Positions 43,201 to 50,140 of a stretch of DNA of 64,000 nucleotides are shown here, one piece after another. Numbering within the stretch: the first letter of the stretch is position 1; every line of letters begins with the position of its first letter. The stretch comes from Anaerolineae bacterium (GTDB lineage: Bacteria; Chloroflexota; Anaerolineae; 4572-78; J111). The DNA lies in contig JAJVIM010000039.1 in assembly GCA_022071955.1 (NCBI GenBank), positions 62,001 through 126,000 of the forward strand. Direction: 5' to 3'. Under the pieces are notes generated by a model, which saw only the letters and a program-made list of their open reading frames with translations, was not told where the DNA came from and searched no databases. Both the position numbers and the translations under genes were made by a program.

Positions 43201-46095
43201 GATTACAAAGGCGGCGGCGCGTTTGTGCCGTTCCGCAAACTGCCTCACTGCGTCGATATTGTGACCAACCTCAACAAAGCGGCGGTGGCCCGCATGTTCA
43301 CCGCCATCAACGCCGAAATCCGGCGGCGGCAGGCGCTCAACGCCGACACCGGCACCAAAGACATCATCGAATACCGGCGCAAAGGGCTGCACCTCACCGG
43401 TGACGCCTACCCGCACCTGTTTGTCATCATCGATGAGTACGCCGAAATGATTGACGACAACCCCGAATACCGCGCCGAACTGGAAAGCATCACCCGCGTG
43501 GGCCGGGCGCAGGGGGTCAACCTGATTCTGGCCTCGCAGCGGCCCAAAGGTGTCAGCGACCAGATGCGGGCCAACATCAAATTGCGCATCTGCCTGCGGG
43601 TGGAGCAGGTAGACACCAGCCGCGAAATGCTGCGCGCTCCGGACGCCGCCTTTTTGCCCAACGGCATGCCCGGCCGCGGCTATATTCAGGTGGGCAACGA
43701 AAATCTGGAATTGATTCAGGTGTCGTACACCGGCGAAAACCAGCCCGATGACCGCGAAGCGGCGGTGCTGTGGCCGGACCGTCCCGCCGCGGACGCCCCC
43801 GCCGGCGAGGATGTGCCCAAACTGTTCGACGCGGTGGTCATGCTCACCTCCGAACTGGTCGGCGGGCAAATGGCCCCCAAACCGTGGCCCAACTTTTTGC
43901 CCGCGCAGTTCAGCCTGCAATCGCCCATCCGCGACTCGCAGAAGAACCGCGATTTTGTGCTGGTGCCGACCGTGACCGACTGGCTCAACGGCGACACCGA
44001 CGGCCTGTGGCCCGGTGTTGACTGGCGTAAAGGCGCGCTGCGGCCGGTAATGGGCCTGCTCGACAACCCCGCCGAAGCCCAGCAAATCCCGCTGGCCTTT
44101 GATTTGAGCCGCACCCACCTGATTGTGATGGGCGATTCGGGCTGGGGCAAAACGATGTTTTTGCGCTCGCTGCTGGTCAGTTTGGCCGCCACCCACTCGC
44201 CCAATGAGTTTCATGCCTACGTCCTCGATTTGGGCGGGCGCAACTTCCGCAGTTTGGAAGAGCTGCCGCACGTTGGCGCGGTTATCTACGCCGATGAGGA
44301 AACCTACGAAGAGCGGCTGCAGCGGCTGCTGGCCAAACTGGAAAAGCTGGTCGATGAACGCCAGCAAATTCTGAGCAACGCCGATGCCAACAGCCTGTTT
44401 GATTTCAACGAGCGCAACCCGGAGCAGGCGCTGCCGGCGGTGCTGGTCCTCATCGACAACTTTGCCGAGTTGCAGGAAAATTACGAGCTGCTGGTGGAAG
44501 GCACGGTGCTGCCGCTGGTGCGCCGCTCGCTGAGTATGGGCGTCACCTTTGTGATCACGGCCAACGTGCCCACCAACATGCCCAGCAAACTGTACAACCT
44601 GTTCGGCGAGCGCATCACCTTTAAACAATCCAACCACGACCGGCTGACCGATATTGTGGGCCGCGGCGCGATTGAAATGGACGATATTCCGGGGCGAGGC
44701 TACATCCGGGTGGGGCGGCGGCCGCTGCTGTTCCACGCCGCGCTGCCGCTGGGGCTGTTCCACGCCGAAGACGGCCGCGACACCCTGCCCGAAGCCGACG
44801 AAATCCGGCTGATGGCCCGCACCATGCGCGAGCAGGTTGAGGCCCGCGGCTGGCCGCATCAGCCTGACCCCGTCGCCACGTTGCCGGAGTTGGTGCCGCT
44901 GGCAGCCATGCTCGACGCCGCCGGCCCGGTGCATCCCAGGCGTGTCCAGGCCGTGCTGGGGCAGGATGCCAGCCTGCGCCCGGCGCTGTTTGATTTGCAG
45001 CGGATGGGACCGCACTTTGCCGTGGTCGGCCCGCCGCTGTCGGGCAAATCGACGGTGCTGTACAACTGGGTGCTGTCGCTGGCGTGGCGTTACGCGCCGC
45101 GGCAGGTGAAGCTGGTGCTGGTCGATTTTCAGCGCAAATTTGTGGAGTACGATGGCCAGCGCCGGCTCGATGAACTGCCGCACGTGCTGGCTGCCATCTC
45201 CGAGGCCGAGCAAATGGAAGGGCTGCTGGCCAACCTCAAAACCGAGTGCGAAGCGATGGCCGCGGCCGGCGATTACGAGTTATTTGTGATTATTGATAAT
45301 TACGATGACATGGCCGAGGAGATTGAGCGGCTGCGCGATTTGCCGCGCGATCTGGCCGGGCTGGCTCGCCGCTACGGGCGCGACGGGCTGCACTTTATCA
45401 TTGGCGGCACGCTCGACAGCGGCATCAGCGAGCTGCGCCGCCGGGTGCAGGCGGCCAATTACGGCCTCGGCTTGCGCACGGCGCAGGCGGTGGAAACGCT
45501 GCGGGTGGGCCGCACCCCCGCCGAAGTGCGCAACAAAGAGCTGCAAATTGGCCGCGGCTTCATTGTAAAATCCGGCCAGCCGACCATGATTCAGGTGGCC
45601 ACGCCGTACCAGGGCAAAGGCATCCCTGTGGCCGCCGCTGCCGGCGAGGACGACGAAGAGCCGGTCGGTATTGCGCTGGATTATTGGGTGGAAAAAATCT
45701 GCACCCGCTACCCGGATCAACGCACGGTCTGGGCCGCGCCGGTGGAAGGGGCGCTGGCCGAGGCCGGAACGGGCGGGGCCGCGCCGCCGCCCAGCGGCAA
45801 AGCCACGCGGTTGATGTCGCTGTTGCAGCGCGGGTTGCAGCAGGAAATGGAGCATCTGCGGGAAGGTAACGGCGCCGGCGAACTGGTCACGGCCAAGCTG
45901 GTGCAGCTCGACCCGGCCAGTTGGGGCAACGAGGACAAGCTGATGACGCTGCTCAAAGAATTGTGGGTGAGCCAAAAGCGGGCCAGCGGTCTGCCCGATG
46001 AAATGATCCAGCTCACGCTTGATGTGATGGACGATGAATCGATTTTGCTGGATGTGGAGGCGGCCCTGACGGCCCCGGAAGAAAGCGAAAAATAG
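37300..46095 (+). CDS. Giant seven-ATPase EccC/EssC-like FtsK/SpoIIIE motor
   Basis: This 2931-residue protein has two N-terminal membrane segments (about 38-59 and 64-84), a linker domain, then seven P-loop FtsK/SpoIIIE-type domains. Walker A sites start at residues 562, 933, 1264, 1604, 1936, 2278 and 2577: GSTGSGKS or GGTGSGKS in domains 1, 3 and 5, GASGWGKT or GDSGWGKT in 2, 4 and 6, and GPPLSGKS in 7. Walker B has the catalytic DE only in domains 1, 3 and 5 (671/672, 1373/1374, 2045/2046); domains 2, 4, 6 and 7 have DN. Domains 1, 3 and 5 also keep AQRP/SQRP sensor motifs and long shared stretches (FVLVDYKGGGAF). So a catalytic/degenerate pair is present three times, plus a last domain. 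Usual EccC/EssC proteins have three or four P-loop domains in 1200-1500 residues. It is membrane-bound and presumably drives WXG100 export. The start at 37300 has CAGGAGC upstream. DNA translocation is unlikely: there is no FtsK gamma domain and the neighbours are WXG100 genes. Confidence 0.95.
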   Translation: MNEPIYIDRPPRIQPELPFDEIEIPAPPEKQEDGNARLVQVALPLMTIVGYILVGSLGGVGRNPLFILPMALSVLASVAYSFYSFRKEKQKLAEMAQAYSDRLVEMTKEMNISHDMQRRFYRYNYPDRLTTFRLVNSARVEAEKAERTLRSESRLWERRTEDDDFGVIRLGMGTLPSTVTYALSQVDNYEDPQVREALKLQDDSQFVTDIPVIISLRTPHEDKKEEDEEASSGDQEEKQKEEAWASRTPVTHALGIAGDAQAVYAYARSMLAHYVVFHAPGDAKLYVLAGGRKEWGWTENLPHSRKDDQSQYLCFTEDIKESAEANFFAEDEEGALGQYLEGIRKILAQRKIRLSERDENASGADPTLPFLLMVVDLLDAGGDDSPLKELESDAAISIMLEEGAQLGAAVVFLVPERSKVPGGCTAVIEIERTTPATNSKIEQVQKLHFRYAEVGVNSFRYVGQADAVGRPEEMLFLSGQLAQLRIREGFGANLNRAVPFMDLMGYGSLKELHDDTWAKWQDSIKPKYGNWLRCKIGMMAGNKPRTMVFSAKRDGVHGMVAGSTGSGKSELLISLISGMAITYDPTVLNFVLVDYKGGGAFKGFDELPHCVDIVTNLAADGVTRMFTAIQSEMMRRQALNVETGTKNIVDYRQKGLHLTHHPYPFLFIIIDEFAEMIADRAEFKGQLESITRVGRAQGVSLILAAQRPSGVTDQMRSNIKFRISLRVETPGESREMLRRSEAAFLPSDIPGRGYLQVGNDEIELMQVAYTGDKVIDPNRGPQAPVIWPERGDTYDASADQEPPELYKYIVTMLDKMSKEHGIEKQRAPWPDFLPNRLSLSELLVSPDQTIPAITSAEYLAGVDKIMLGQAHDETLTLNPAVNKWLNGENGWLPRLDWENYAMRPVVGLVDNPYAAKQLPLVIDLPRGHVALFGASGWGKTSFIRTLVVSLAASHSPNHVHMYLLDLGGRNLGVLGELPHVGAVIIPDAEGYEERVEQLLRELDDIVEQRKTILNNAGVPDLYKYNDANPADPLPAILVAIDNFVEFRETFGGDGDADVETVFDKFVGLARQAKPYGIHFVITANQLGILSSQLQSLFTERLTLKLADPTEYRTVVGGAVPDIGDVPGRGYAKIGHLPLSLQIAQPIDLRRDGGEANETRELEQYAQSMQEFIASSGYQYRAPVRVDALPRSILFKQILARDLELEINESFLPELKQRAAQRWADSLNPELADWLKVTVGVVSGNRLREMHFEAKKDGVHGMIAGGTGSGKSELLMTLIVGLALNYDPSVLNFVLVDYKGGGAFQPFRDLPHCVDIITNLNKSAVKRFFTAINAEMQRRQKLNADTATKDIVEYRAKGLHLTNEPYPHLYIIIDEYAEMITDNPEFKDELDSITRVGRAQGVNLLLASQRPTGVSDQMRANIKFRICLRVEQVDTSREMLRRSDAAFLPNGMPGRGYLQVGNENIELIQMAYTGENYEFAEVREGGRQPKFYDVVVDLCNELLQGERPRTPWPPFLPAKMTLSSRLVEAYLDKEYEPLLSLGRHLQPNCLNPFVQDWLGGKMAWPGVNWQKTAMRAIVGLADDPYNARQMPLVVDVTKGHVVLFGASGWGKTTFMRTLVASLAATHSPAEFHAHVLDLGGRNLEVLRALPQVGTIIMPDERGYEERVQQILRELNDIVDARKRLFSEAGVSTLYEYNISHPEKIEPAILVVIDNFAEFIETFGDESKKDSEDNQLEAFIFLVRQAKAYGVHFVISIGRLNELSSKLYSLFTERLTLRLSDGGDYRSIVGGHVAEIDEIPGRGYVKAGRQPLEFQVAFPTGAVDDQGQLKGEIPQLRELGRLMHELGKDAWQGREPLRIDALPKSSSYRQVLAELFGISAETDFLDGLKNAIAAKWADTGSANGADWLEGVLGITSGNRKRTLHLSAKTDGVHGMIAGGTGSGKSELLMTLIVGLAAYQSPDILNFVLVDYKGGGAFVPFRKLPHCVDIVTNLNKAAVARMFTAINAEIRRRQALNADTGTKDIIEYRRKGLHLTGDAYPHLFVIIDEYAEMIDDNPEYRAELESITRVGRAQGVNLILASQRPKGVSDQMRANIKLRICLRVEQVDTSREMLRAPDAAFLPNGMPGRGYIQVGNENLELIQVSYTGENQPDDREAAVLWPDRPAADAPAGEDVPKLFDAVVMLTSELVGGQMAPKPWPNFLPAQFSLQSPIRDSQKNRDFVLVPTVTDWLNGDTDGLWPGVDWRKGALRPVMGLLDNPAEAQQIPLAFDLSRTHLIVMGDSGWGKTMFLRSLLVSLAATHSPNEFHAYVLDLGGRNFRSLEELPHVGAVIYADEETYEERLQRLLAKLEKLVDERQQILSNADANSLFDFNERNPEQALPAVLVLIDNFAELQENYELLVEGTVLPLVRRSLSMGVTFVITANVPTNMPSKLYNLFGERITFKQSNHDRLTDIVGRGAIEMDDIPGRGYIRVGRRPLLFHAALPLGLFHAEDGRDTLPEADEIRLMARTMREQVEARGWPHQPDPVATLPELVPLAAMLDAAGPVHPRRVQAVLGQDASLRPALFDLQRMGPHFAVVGPPLSGKSTVLYNWVLSLAWRYAPRQVKLVLVDFQRKFVEYDGQRRLDELPHVLAAISEAEQMEGLLANLKTECEAMAAAGDYELFVIIDNYDDMAEEIERLRDLPRDLAGLARRYGRDGLHFIIGGTLDSGISELRRRVQAANYGLGLRTAQAVETLRVGRTPAEVRNKELQIGRGFIVKSGQPTMIQVATPYQGKGIPVAAAAGEDDEEPVGIALDYWVEKICTRYPDQRTVWAAPVEGALAEAGTGGAAPPPSGKATRLMSLLQRGLQQEMEHLREGNGAGELVTAKLVQLDPASWGNEDKLMTLLKELWVSQKRASGLPDEMIQLTLDVMDDESILLDVEAALTAPEESEK

Positions 46096-46108
46096 AAGTA
46101 ACTGTATA

Positions 46109-46252
46109 CCCCCCCCCCCCCCGCCCCCCCCCCCCACTGGGGAGAGGGGGGAACTTTTTGCGTTATTTTGGGGCGGCGTAGCCGCCCCAAAATAACGCGT
46201 TAACTCCACACCCCCTCCCCAAATTTTGGGGAGGGGGCCGGGGGGAGGGGCC
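46109..46252 (+). repeat. Compound hairpin repeat, copy E, with poly-C tract
   Basis: It starts with an extreme C tract (14 C, G, 12 C; 46109-46135). A GGGGAGAGGGGGG half follows, then a perfect 18-bp core (46160-46177 with 46181-46198, loop GTA), a CCCCCTCCCC/GGGGAGGGGG hairpin (46212-46237) and a GGGGGGAGGGG end. It separates the giant ATPase gene from the FHA gene. The poly-C length may be a sequencing or assembly problem. Confidence 0.75.
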
Positions 46253-46272
46253 AAAATAAAGGAGATTAACCG

Positions 46273-46923
46273 ATGAGTTCCAACCCATCCCGGCTCGATC
46301 TGCGAGTTGATGTTCTGGACAAGAAAGACCAGCGCGCGCTGGCGCTGGCCAACCTGACCACTACCGAATTTGTCGAAGCCATTCTGCGTGAGTTCCGCGA
46401 GCTGGAATATCTGGGCGATGTGCCCGCCGATTACCAGCTTCTCAAAGCCGAGGATAACGCGCCGCTGGAGGCGCAAAGCCAGTTGCAGCAGCAAGTGGCC
46501 AGCAACGGCCGGTTGCTGCTGGTAGAGAACAAACCACCGCTGCCCTCCGGCACGCGCCGGCCCAGCCACGATGTTTACCTGCGCGATTTGACCAGCGGCA
46601 AGGTGTACAAGCTCAACTGGCAGCCGGCGGTCATCGGCCGGCCCGACAAAAACCAGCCCCACGATGACTGGTTGGCGGTCAATCTGGAACCGTTTCAGGC
46701 CGGGCTGCGTGTGTCGCGGCGGCAGGCCATGATCACCGAGCAGGACGGTCGTTTCTTTATCGAGAGCCTGTCGCGCAACCCAACGGCGCTCAAAAAAGAG
46801 AACGGCGACACCATCGAGGTGGGCGAGCAAAAACAGTCGCTCGCGCCGGGCGACGTCATCTTTTTGGAACGGAGCAACATTTCGCTCAAATTCATTGTGC
46901 GGGATGAAAAGCCGCAGGAGTGA
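46273..46923 (+). CDS. Putative YukD/EsaB-like domain fused to FHA domain
   Basis: This is a 216-residue cytoplasmic protein. Residues about 8-85 have the length and pattern of a ubiquitin-like fold (LDLRVDVLDKKDQRALALAN, helix TTTEFVEAILREF, then YQLLKAEDNAPLE and GRLLLVE) as in YukD/EsaB, a small component of type VIIb systems. Residues about 110-210 form an FHA domain with AVIGRPDKNQ, the conserved VSRRQAMI and FFIESLSRNPT. FHA binds phosphothreonine peptides. AAAGGAGA precedes the ATG. The fusion of both parts in one chain would replace the FHA head found at the N-terminus of EssC in Firmicutes. The ubiquitin-like part is inferred from pattern only. Confidence 0.85.
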   Translation: MSSNPSRLDLRVDVLDKKDQRALALANLTTTEFVEAILREFRELEYLGDVPADYQLLKAEDNAPLEAQSQLQQQVASNGRLLLVENKPPLPSGTRRPSHDVYLRDLTSGKVYKLNWQPAVIGRPDKNQPHDDWLAVNLEPFQAGLRVSRRQAMITEQDGRFFIESLSRNPTALKKENGDTIEVGEQKQSLAPGDVIFLERSNISLKFIVRDEKPQE

Positions 46924-46997
46924 AAATGAAAATTTGGCGCGTGGCGAGTTGCGGGTGGTGAGTGATTGGTAATTCGTAATTCGTAATCCGTAATTGT

Positions 46998-47292
46998 ATT
47001 TTCAGAGGAGTCCGGCGGAACCGGGGTTCGATACCAAAGCGTAAAAATTTACATTCAACTGGTCGGGAGATCCTTCGGGCTTGCGCCCTCAGGGCCTGCC
47101 CCGCGTGGTGTTGGCGGGGTGACATGCCTGAGTATTTCCCTAATTCCTGAATCCTGACCCCTGAATCCTTTTTTCAAAGGAGACAAACCGAATCTGCGAT
47201 ACTGCAACGAGCAATGAAAATTTGGGGTAGGGGCGGTTCGCGAACCGCCCCTACATTCGCTGATTCGCAGATTCGTTTATTTTCAGAGGAGT
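46998..47292 (+). repeat. Insertion of dispersed repeats between duplicated ribosome-binding-site sequences
   Basis: A 14-nt direct repeat ATTTTCAGAGGAGT occurs at 46998-47011 and 47279-47292; the second copy supplies the ribosome binding site of the next gene. Between them are a CTGAATCCTGACCCC-type repeat (47145-47170) and a perfect 28-bp palindrome with arms GTAGGGGCGGTTCG (47227-47254). Just upstream (46967-46996) are tandem TAATTCGTAATTCG units. The gap 46924-47299 contains no gene. Confidence 0.7.
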
Positions 47293-47299
47293 GTGACCA

Positions 47300-48538
47300 A
47301 TGGCCGATATTGTCCAGATTAATCACGAAGTGCTGGAAACCATCGCCGGCAAATTTACCCACGAGTCCGAGGACGTGGCGAATATGGTGCAGGCCGTGCA
47401 AAACGCCATGAACCGGCTCAAAAGCGATTGGATTGGGCGTGGCTCCGATGCCTTTTTTAAGGAAATGGAAGGCGAAATCCTGCCGGCGCTGGTGCGGCTG
47501 GTGGATGCGCTGGCCCAGGCCGGCGCGGTAACCAAAGAAATCAATCAGATGATGCAGCAGGCCGACGAAGAAGCCTCGTCACCGTTTAAAGACAGCAGCC
47601 AGGCAGGCGGCGGCGCGGGCGTATTTGGTGGCGGCGGCGCGGGCGCGTTCGGTGGGGGCGGTGGCGCGGCCGGCGGCGGTGGGGGCGCGGGCGCGCTGGG
47701 CGGAATGCTCGGCAGGCTGGGCGCTTCGGTATTTAACAACCCCGGTATGCTGGGCAGCCAATTGGGCAACGCGCTCGGTAACAATTTTTTTGGCGGCAAT
47801 TTGTTTGGCGATGGTTCGGTGATGCCGGGCGGCGGCATGTTTGGCGATGGCTCCGTATCGCCCAACGATTACGGCATTCCCCAAAACTGGCTGTCCGGCG
47901 TCAAGGATTCGCTGCAAGGGTTTATGCAGGATAACTACAACGATTACGGCATCCCCAAGGATTGGCTGGCCGGGGTAAAAGAAGCCTTTGGCGAGCAGCC
48001 GGCCGACAGCCAGCCCGGCCAGGATTCCGCACCGGCCGACAGCGGCGGCGGGAGTTCCGGCGGCGGGGGGGGTGGCGGCGGCGAAGAACAGAAACAGGAC
48101 AGCGGTGGTTCCGGCGGCGGTTCCGGCGGGGGTGGTTCGCCGCCGGAAAGCACCACGCCTACCGAGCCAGGCATGCCCGCCAGTTTTGGTAGCGGCGGTG
48201 GGGGCGGGGGCGCTGCAGAATTTAGCAGCCCCTTCTCCGGTCGCGGCTCGTCCGGCGGCGGCTTTTCCGGCGGCGGTGGCGGCAGCGGCGAAGCCGCGCC
48301 CGCGGCGGCCGACCGGCTGCGCTATCAGCCTTTTGGCGGCGTCATCGGCGGCGGGCCGGGCGGTGCTGCGCCGGGCGGTGGCGGGCCGGGCAGTCATTTT
48401 GGCGGCGGCGGAGGTGGCGGCGGCCAGCAGGCTGGCGGCCCCGGCCAGGCTGGTTTTTTGCCCATCGGCCTGGCGGCGGCCAGCCCATTTTTAGCGCTGC
48501 TGGGTAAAGCCATCAAAAAGAAATCCGGCAATGACTAA
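47300..48538 (+). CDS. WXG100 protein with long glycine-rich tail
   Basis: This 412-residue protein has a WXG100 domain at its N-terminus (about 1-98), with turn DWIGRGSDAFFKEM and end EEASSPFK, very similar to the 100-residue protein at 34.5 kb. A glycine-rich tail follows. It contains two copies of NDYGIPxxWLxGVK (about residues 188 and 214), charged glycine stretches, and a hydrophobic end GFLPIGLAAASPFLALLG before KKKSGND. WXG100 domains fused to long C-terminal regions are known for LXG and polymorphic toxins; here the tail looks structural rather than enzymatic, perhaps surface-displayed or anchored. GAGGAGTGT supports the ATG. Confidence 0.88.
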   Translation: MADIVQINHEVLETIAGKFTHESEDVANMVQAVQNAMNRLKSDWIGRGSDAFFKEMEGEILPALVRLVDALAQAGAVTKEINQMMQQADEEASSPFKDSSQAGGGAGVFGGGGAGAFGGGGGAAGGGGGAGALGGMLGRLGASVFNNPGMLGSQLGNALGNNFFGGNLFGDGSVMPGGGMFGDGSVSPNDYGIPQNWLSGVKDSLQGFMQDNYNDYGIPKDWLAGVKEAFGEQPADSQPGQDSAPADSGGGSSGGGGGGGGEEQKQDSGGSGGGSGGGGSPPESTTPTEPGMPASFGSGGGGGGAAEFSSPFSGRGSSGGGFSGGGGGSGEAAPAAADRLRYQPFGGVIGGGPGGAAPGGGGPGSHFGGGGGGGGQQAGGPGQAGFLPIGLAAASPFLALLGKAIKKKSGND

Positions 48539-48559
48539 CTATTTGCACAAGGATAATCA

Positions 48560-49354
48560 ATGAACGGCAAAACTAATCAGGAACCGATCAACTTGCTGTT
48601 GTCGCGTGACGAACTGTTGTATGCCCTGCGCGGGCTGGACGCCGAATTTGTGCCCGGTTTGGACCCCGAACCATTGGGCGAGCGCACCCTCGCCGAACAG
48701 AAACTGGCTCTGACCGTGGCCGAGCGCTCGCTGCGGGCGCGGGAACTGGTGCGAGTGCTGCCGGATGGCAACCGGCAAATTCACACCGCCATGCTGACGA
48801 TGGTTGGTGTGTGCGCCTACCCGCAAACCGCGGTGCTGGCTTACCACTGGCCGGCCGGGGCCGATACCCCGCTGCGCTATTTTGGCCACCTGCGCGGCGA
48901 TGACGTGGTCTCTCACCTGCGGCCGGAGGAGGCGCTGCACCTGTTTTCGCTGCTGCCGGACAAAGCCACGCTCATCGACCAGCTTTTGGCGTTTTGTAAC
49001 TGGCAGGATACTGCTGCTGTGGCCAAAACCGAATTTACCGTTGACAGCGACACCTTTGCTGCCGCCCGGGCCGCCGCCGACAGCGGCGATACTGCTCGCG
49101 CCGCCGAATCGCTGATTGGCGGCGGGGTCGAAGGCGCTGCCGCCGGGGCGCTGGCCGTAACGCTGGCCAACTCGCCGCGGGTGTCTATTTTGCAGATTGT
49201 CCGGCCGGCCGCCGGCGGCGTCGAGAAGCAGGATGTGACGCTGCTGCAAGATGATAACCGCACCTGGCTGGCCGTGGCCGCCGCCAATCAACCGCTGCGG
49301 GTACAAAGCGCCGTCCGCGACGACGTTCGGGAGCTGCTGGCCGGGTGGCTGTAA
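48560..49354 (+). CDS. Unrecognised secretion-locus protein (EspG-like?)
   Basis: This 264-residue soluble protein has no signal peptide or membrane helix. It is alpha/beta-rich; the N-terminus reads LLLSRDELLYALRGLDAEFV, followed by a middle beta region (LTMVGVCAYPQTAVLAYHW) and a C-terminal beta end. The size, position behind a WXG100 gene and opening helix recall EspG, the cytosolic chaperone of mycobacterial ESX substrates, but no diagnostic motif is visible. This is inference only. Its end overlaps the methyltransferase gene by 10 nt. Confidence 0.8.
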   Translation: MNGKTNQEPINLLLSRDELLYALRGLDAEFVPGLDPEPLGERTLAEQKLALTVAERSLRARELVRVLPDGNRQIHTAMLTMVGVCAYPQTAVLAYHWPAGADTPLRYFGHLRGDDVVSHLRPEEALHLFSLLPDKATLIDQLLAFCNWQDTAAVAKTEFTVDSDTFAAARAAADSGDTARAAESLIGGGVEGAAAGALAVTLANSPRVSILQIVRPAAGGVEKQDVTLLQDDNRTWLAVAAANQPLRVQSAVRDDVRELLAGWL

Positions 49355-50124
49355 GCGCCGCCGCGCCGGTTGAGTATCGCGGTCTCAAGGCTTTGAGCTG
49401 GGACCTGTTTTTGGGGCCGGCCACGTATTGGGAAGACACCTTCTTTTTCCGGGAAATGCTGGCGCGATTCGGCCAGCCCGCGCTCGAAGTGGGCTGCGGC
49501 ACCGGGCGGGTGCTGCTTCATTTTCTGGCCGATGGCTTTGACATCGACGGGGTGGACAACGCGCCGGAGATGCTGGCAATTTGCCGCAGCAAAGCGGCGC
49601 GGCTCGGTTTGCGGCCCACCCTTTTTCAGCAGCCGATGGAGGCGCTGGCTCTGCCGCGTCGCTACCGGGCAATTATCATTCCGGCCGGCTCGTTTCAACT
49701 GGTTACCGGGCCGCCGCTGGCCCGGGCAGCGCTGCGCCGGCTGGCCGCTCATTTAGAGCCGGGCGGCGGGCTGGTGCTGCGGCTGGTCCAGTTGTGGCAG
49801 CCCGGCGAGCCGGAGGAAACCGATTGGACGCTGGTTCGCGCCGCCACTCGCCCGGATGATGGCGCGCTGGTGCGCTGGTGGCAGCGGGTGTGGCGCGATG
49901 TTGGCCGGCAGCTCGAGCACACCGAAGACCGTTACGAAGTGGTCATCCAAGGCGAGGTTGTTGCGACCGAACATTACCGCCAATCACCGGCGGCGCGCTG
50001 GTATTCGCCGGAGCAGGCCGCCGGGTTGTGCCGCGCGGCCGGCTTTGGCCCGGTTGAGGTGATTGACCAGCCCGGCTCGCTGCCGGACAGCCGCCACTTT
50101 GCGGTAGTGGCCATAAAAGAGTAA
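49345..50124 (+). CDS. SAM-dependent class I methyltransferase
   Basis: This 259-residue methyltransferase has motif I LEVGCGTGRVLLHFL, motif II acidic end VDNAPEML, and motif IV-like AIIIPAGSFQLV with HLEPGGGLVLRL. This is the Methyltransf_25/11 type for small molecules. The substrate is unknown. GTG 49345 lies within the previous gene. Its link to secretion may be accidental, since it could simply be cotranscribed. Confidence 0.88.
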   Translation: MAVSAAAPVEYRGLKALSWDLFLGPATYWEDTFFFREMLARFGQPALEVGCGTGRVLLHFLADGFDIDGVDNAPEMLAICRSKAARLGLRPTLFQQPMEALALPRRYRAIIIPAGSFQLVTGPPLARAALRRLAAHLEPGGGLVLRLVQLWQPGEPEETDWTLVRAATRPDDGALVRWWQRVWRDVGRQLEHTEDRYEVVIQGEVVATEHYRQSPAARWYSPEQAAGLCRAAGFGPVEVIDQPGSLPDSRHFAVVAIKE

Positions 50125-50140
50125 ATTTTTCGGTTCTCTT

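Noticed and set aside
42616-45213. Very long open frame (865 codons) antisense to the giant ATPase gene
   Set aside because: It mirrors the sense codon bias of high-GC DNA, has no recognisable domain, is rich in H, Q and R, and has no ribosome binding site. The sense frame has seven clear ATPase domains.
37300-46095. Chromosome-partitioning FtsK/SpoIIIE DNA translocase
   Set aside because: There is no gamma domain, the P-loop domains alternate catalytic and degenerate as in EccC, and the neighbours are WXG100 and FHA genes.
45280-46830. Long antisense frame across the end of the ATPase gene, the repeat and the FHA gene
   Set aside because: It crosses two real genes and a hairpin repeat, and its composition is that of shadow frames.
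47020-47060. GGTTCGATACC sequence resembling a tRNA T-arm
   Set aside because: No acceptor, D or anticodon stem can be formed around it; it lies in a block of dispersed repeats.
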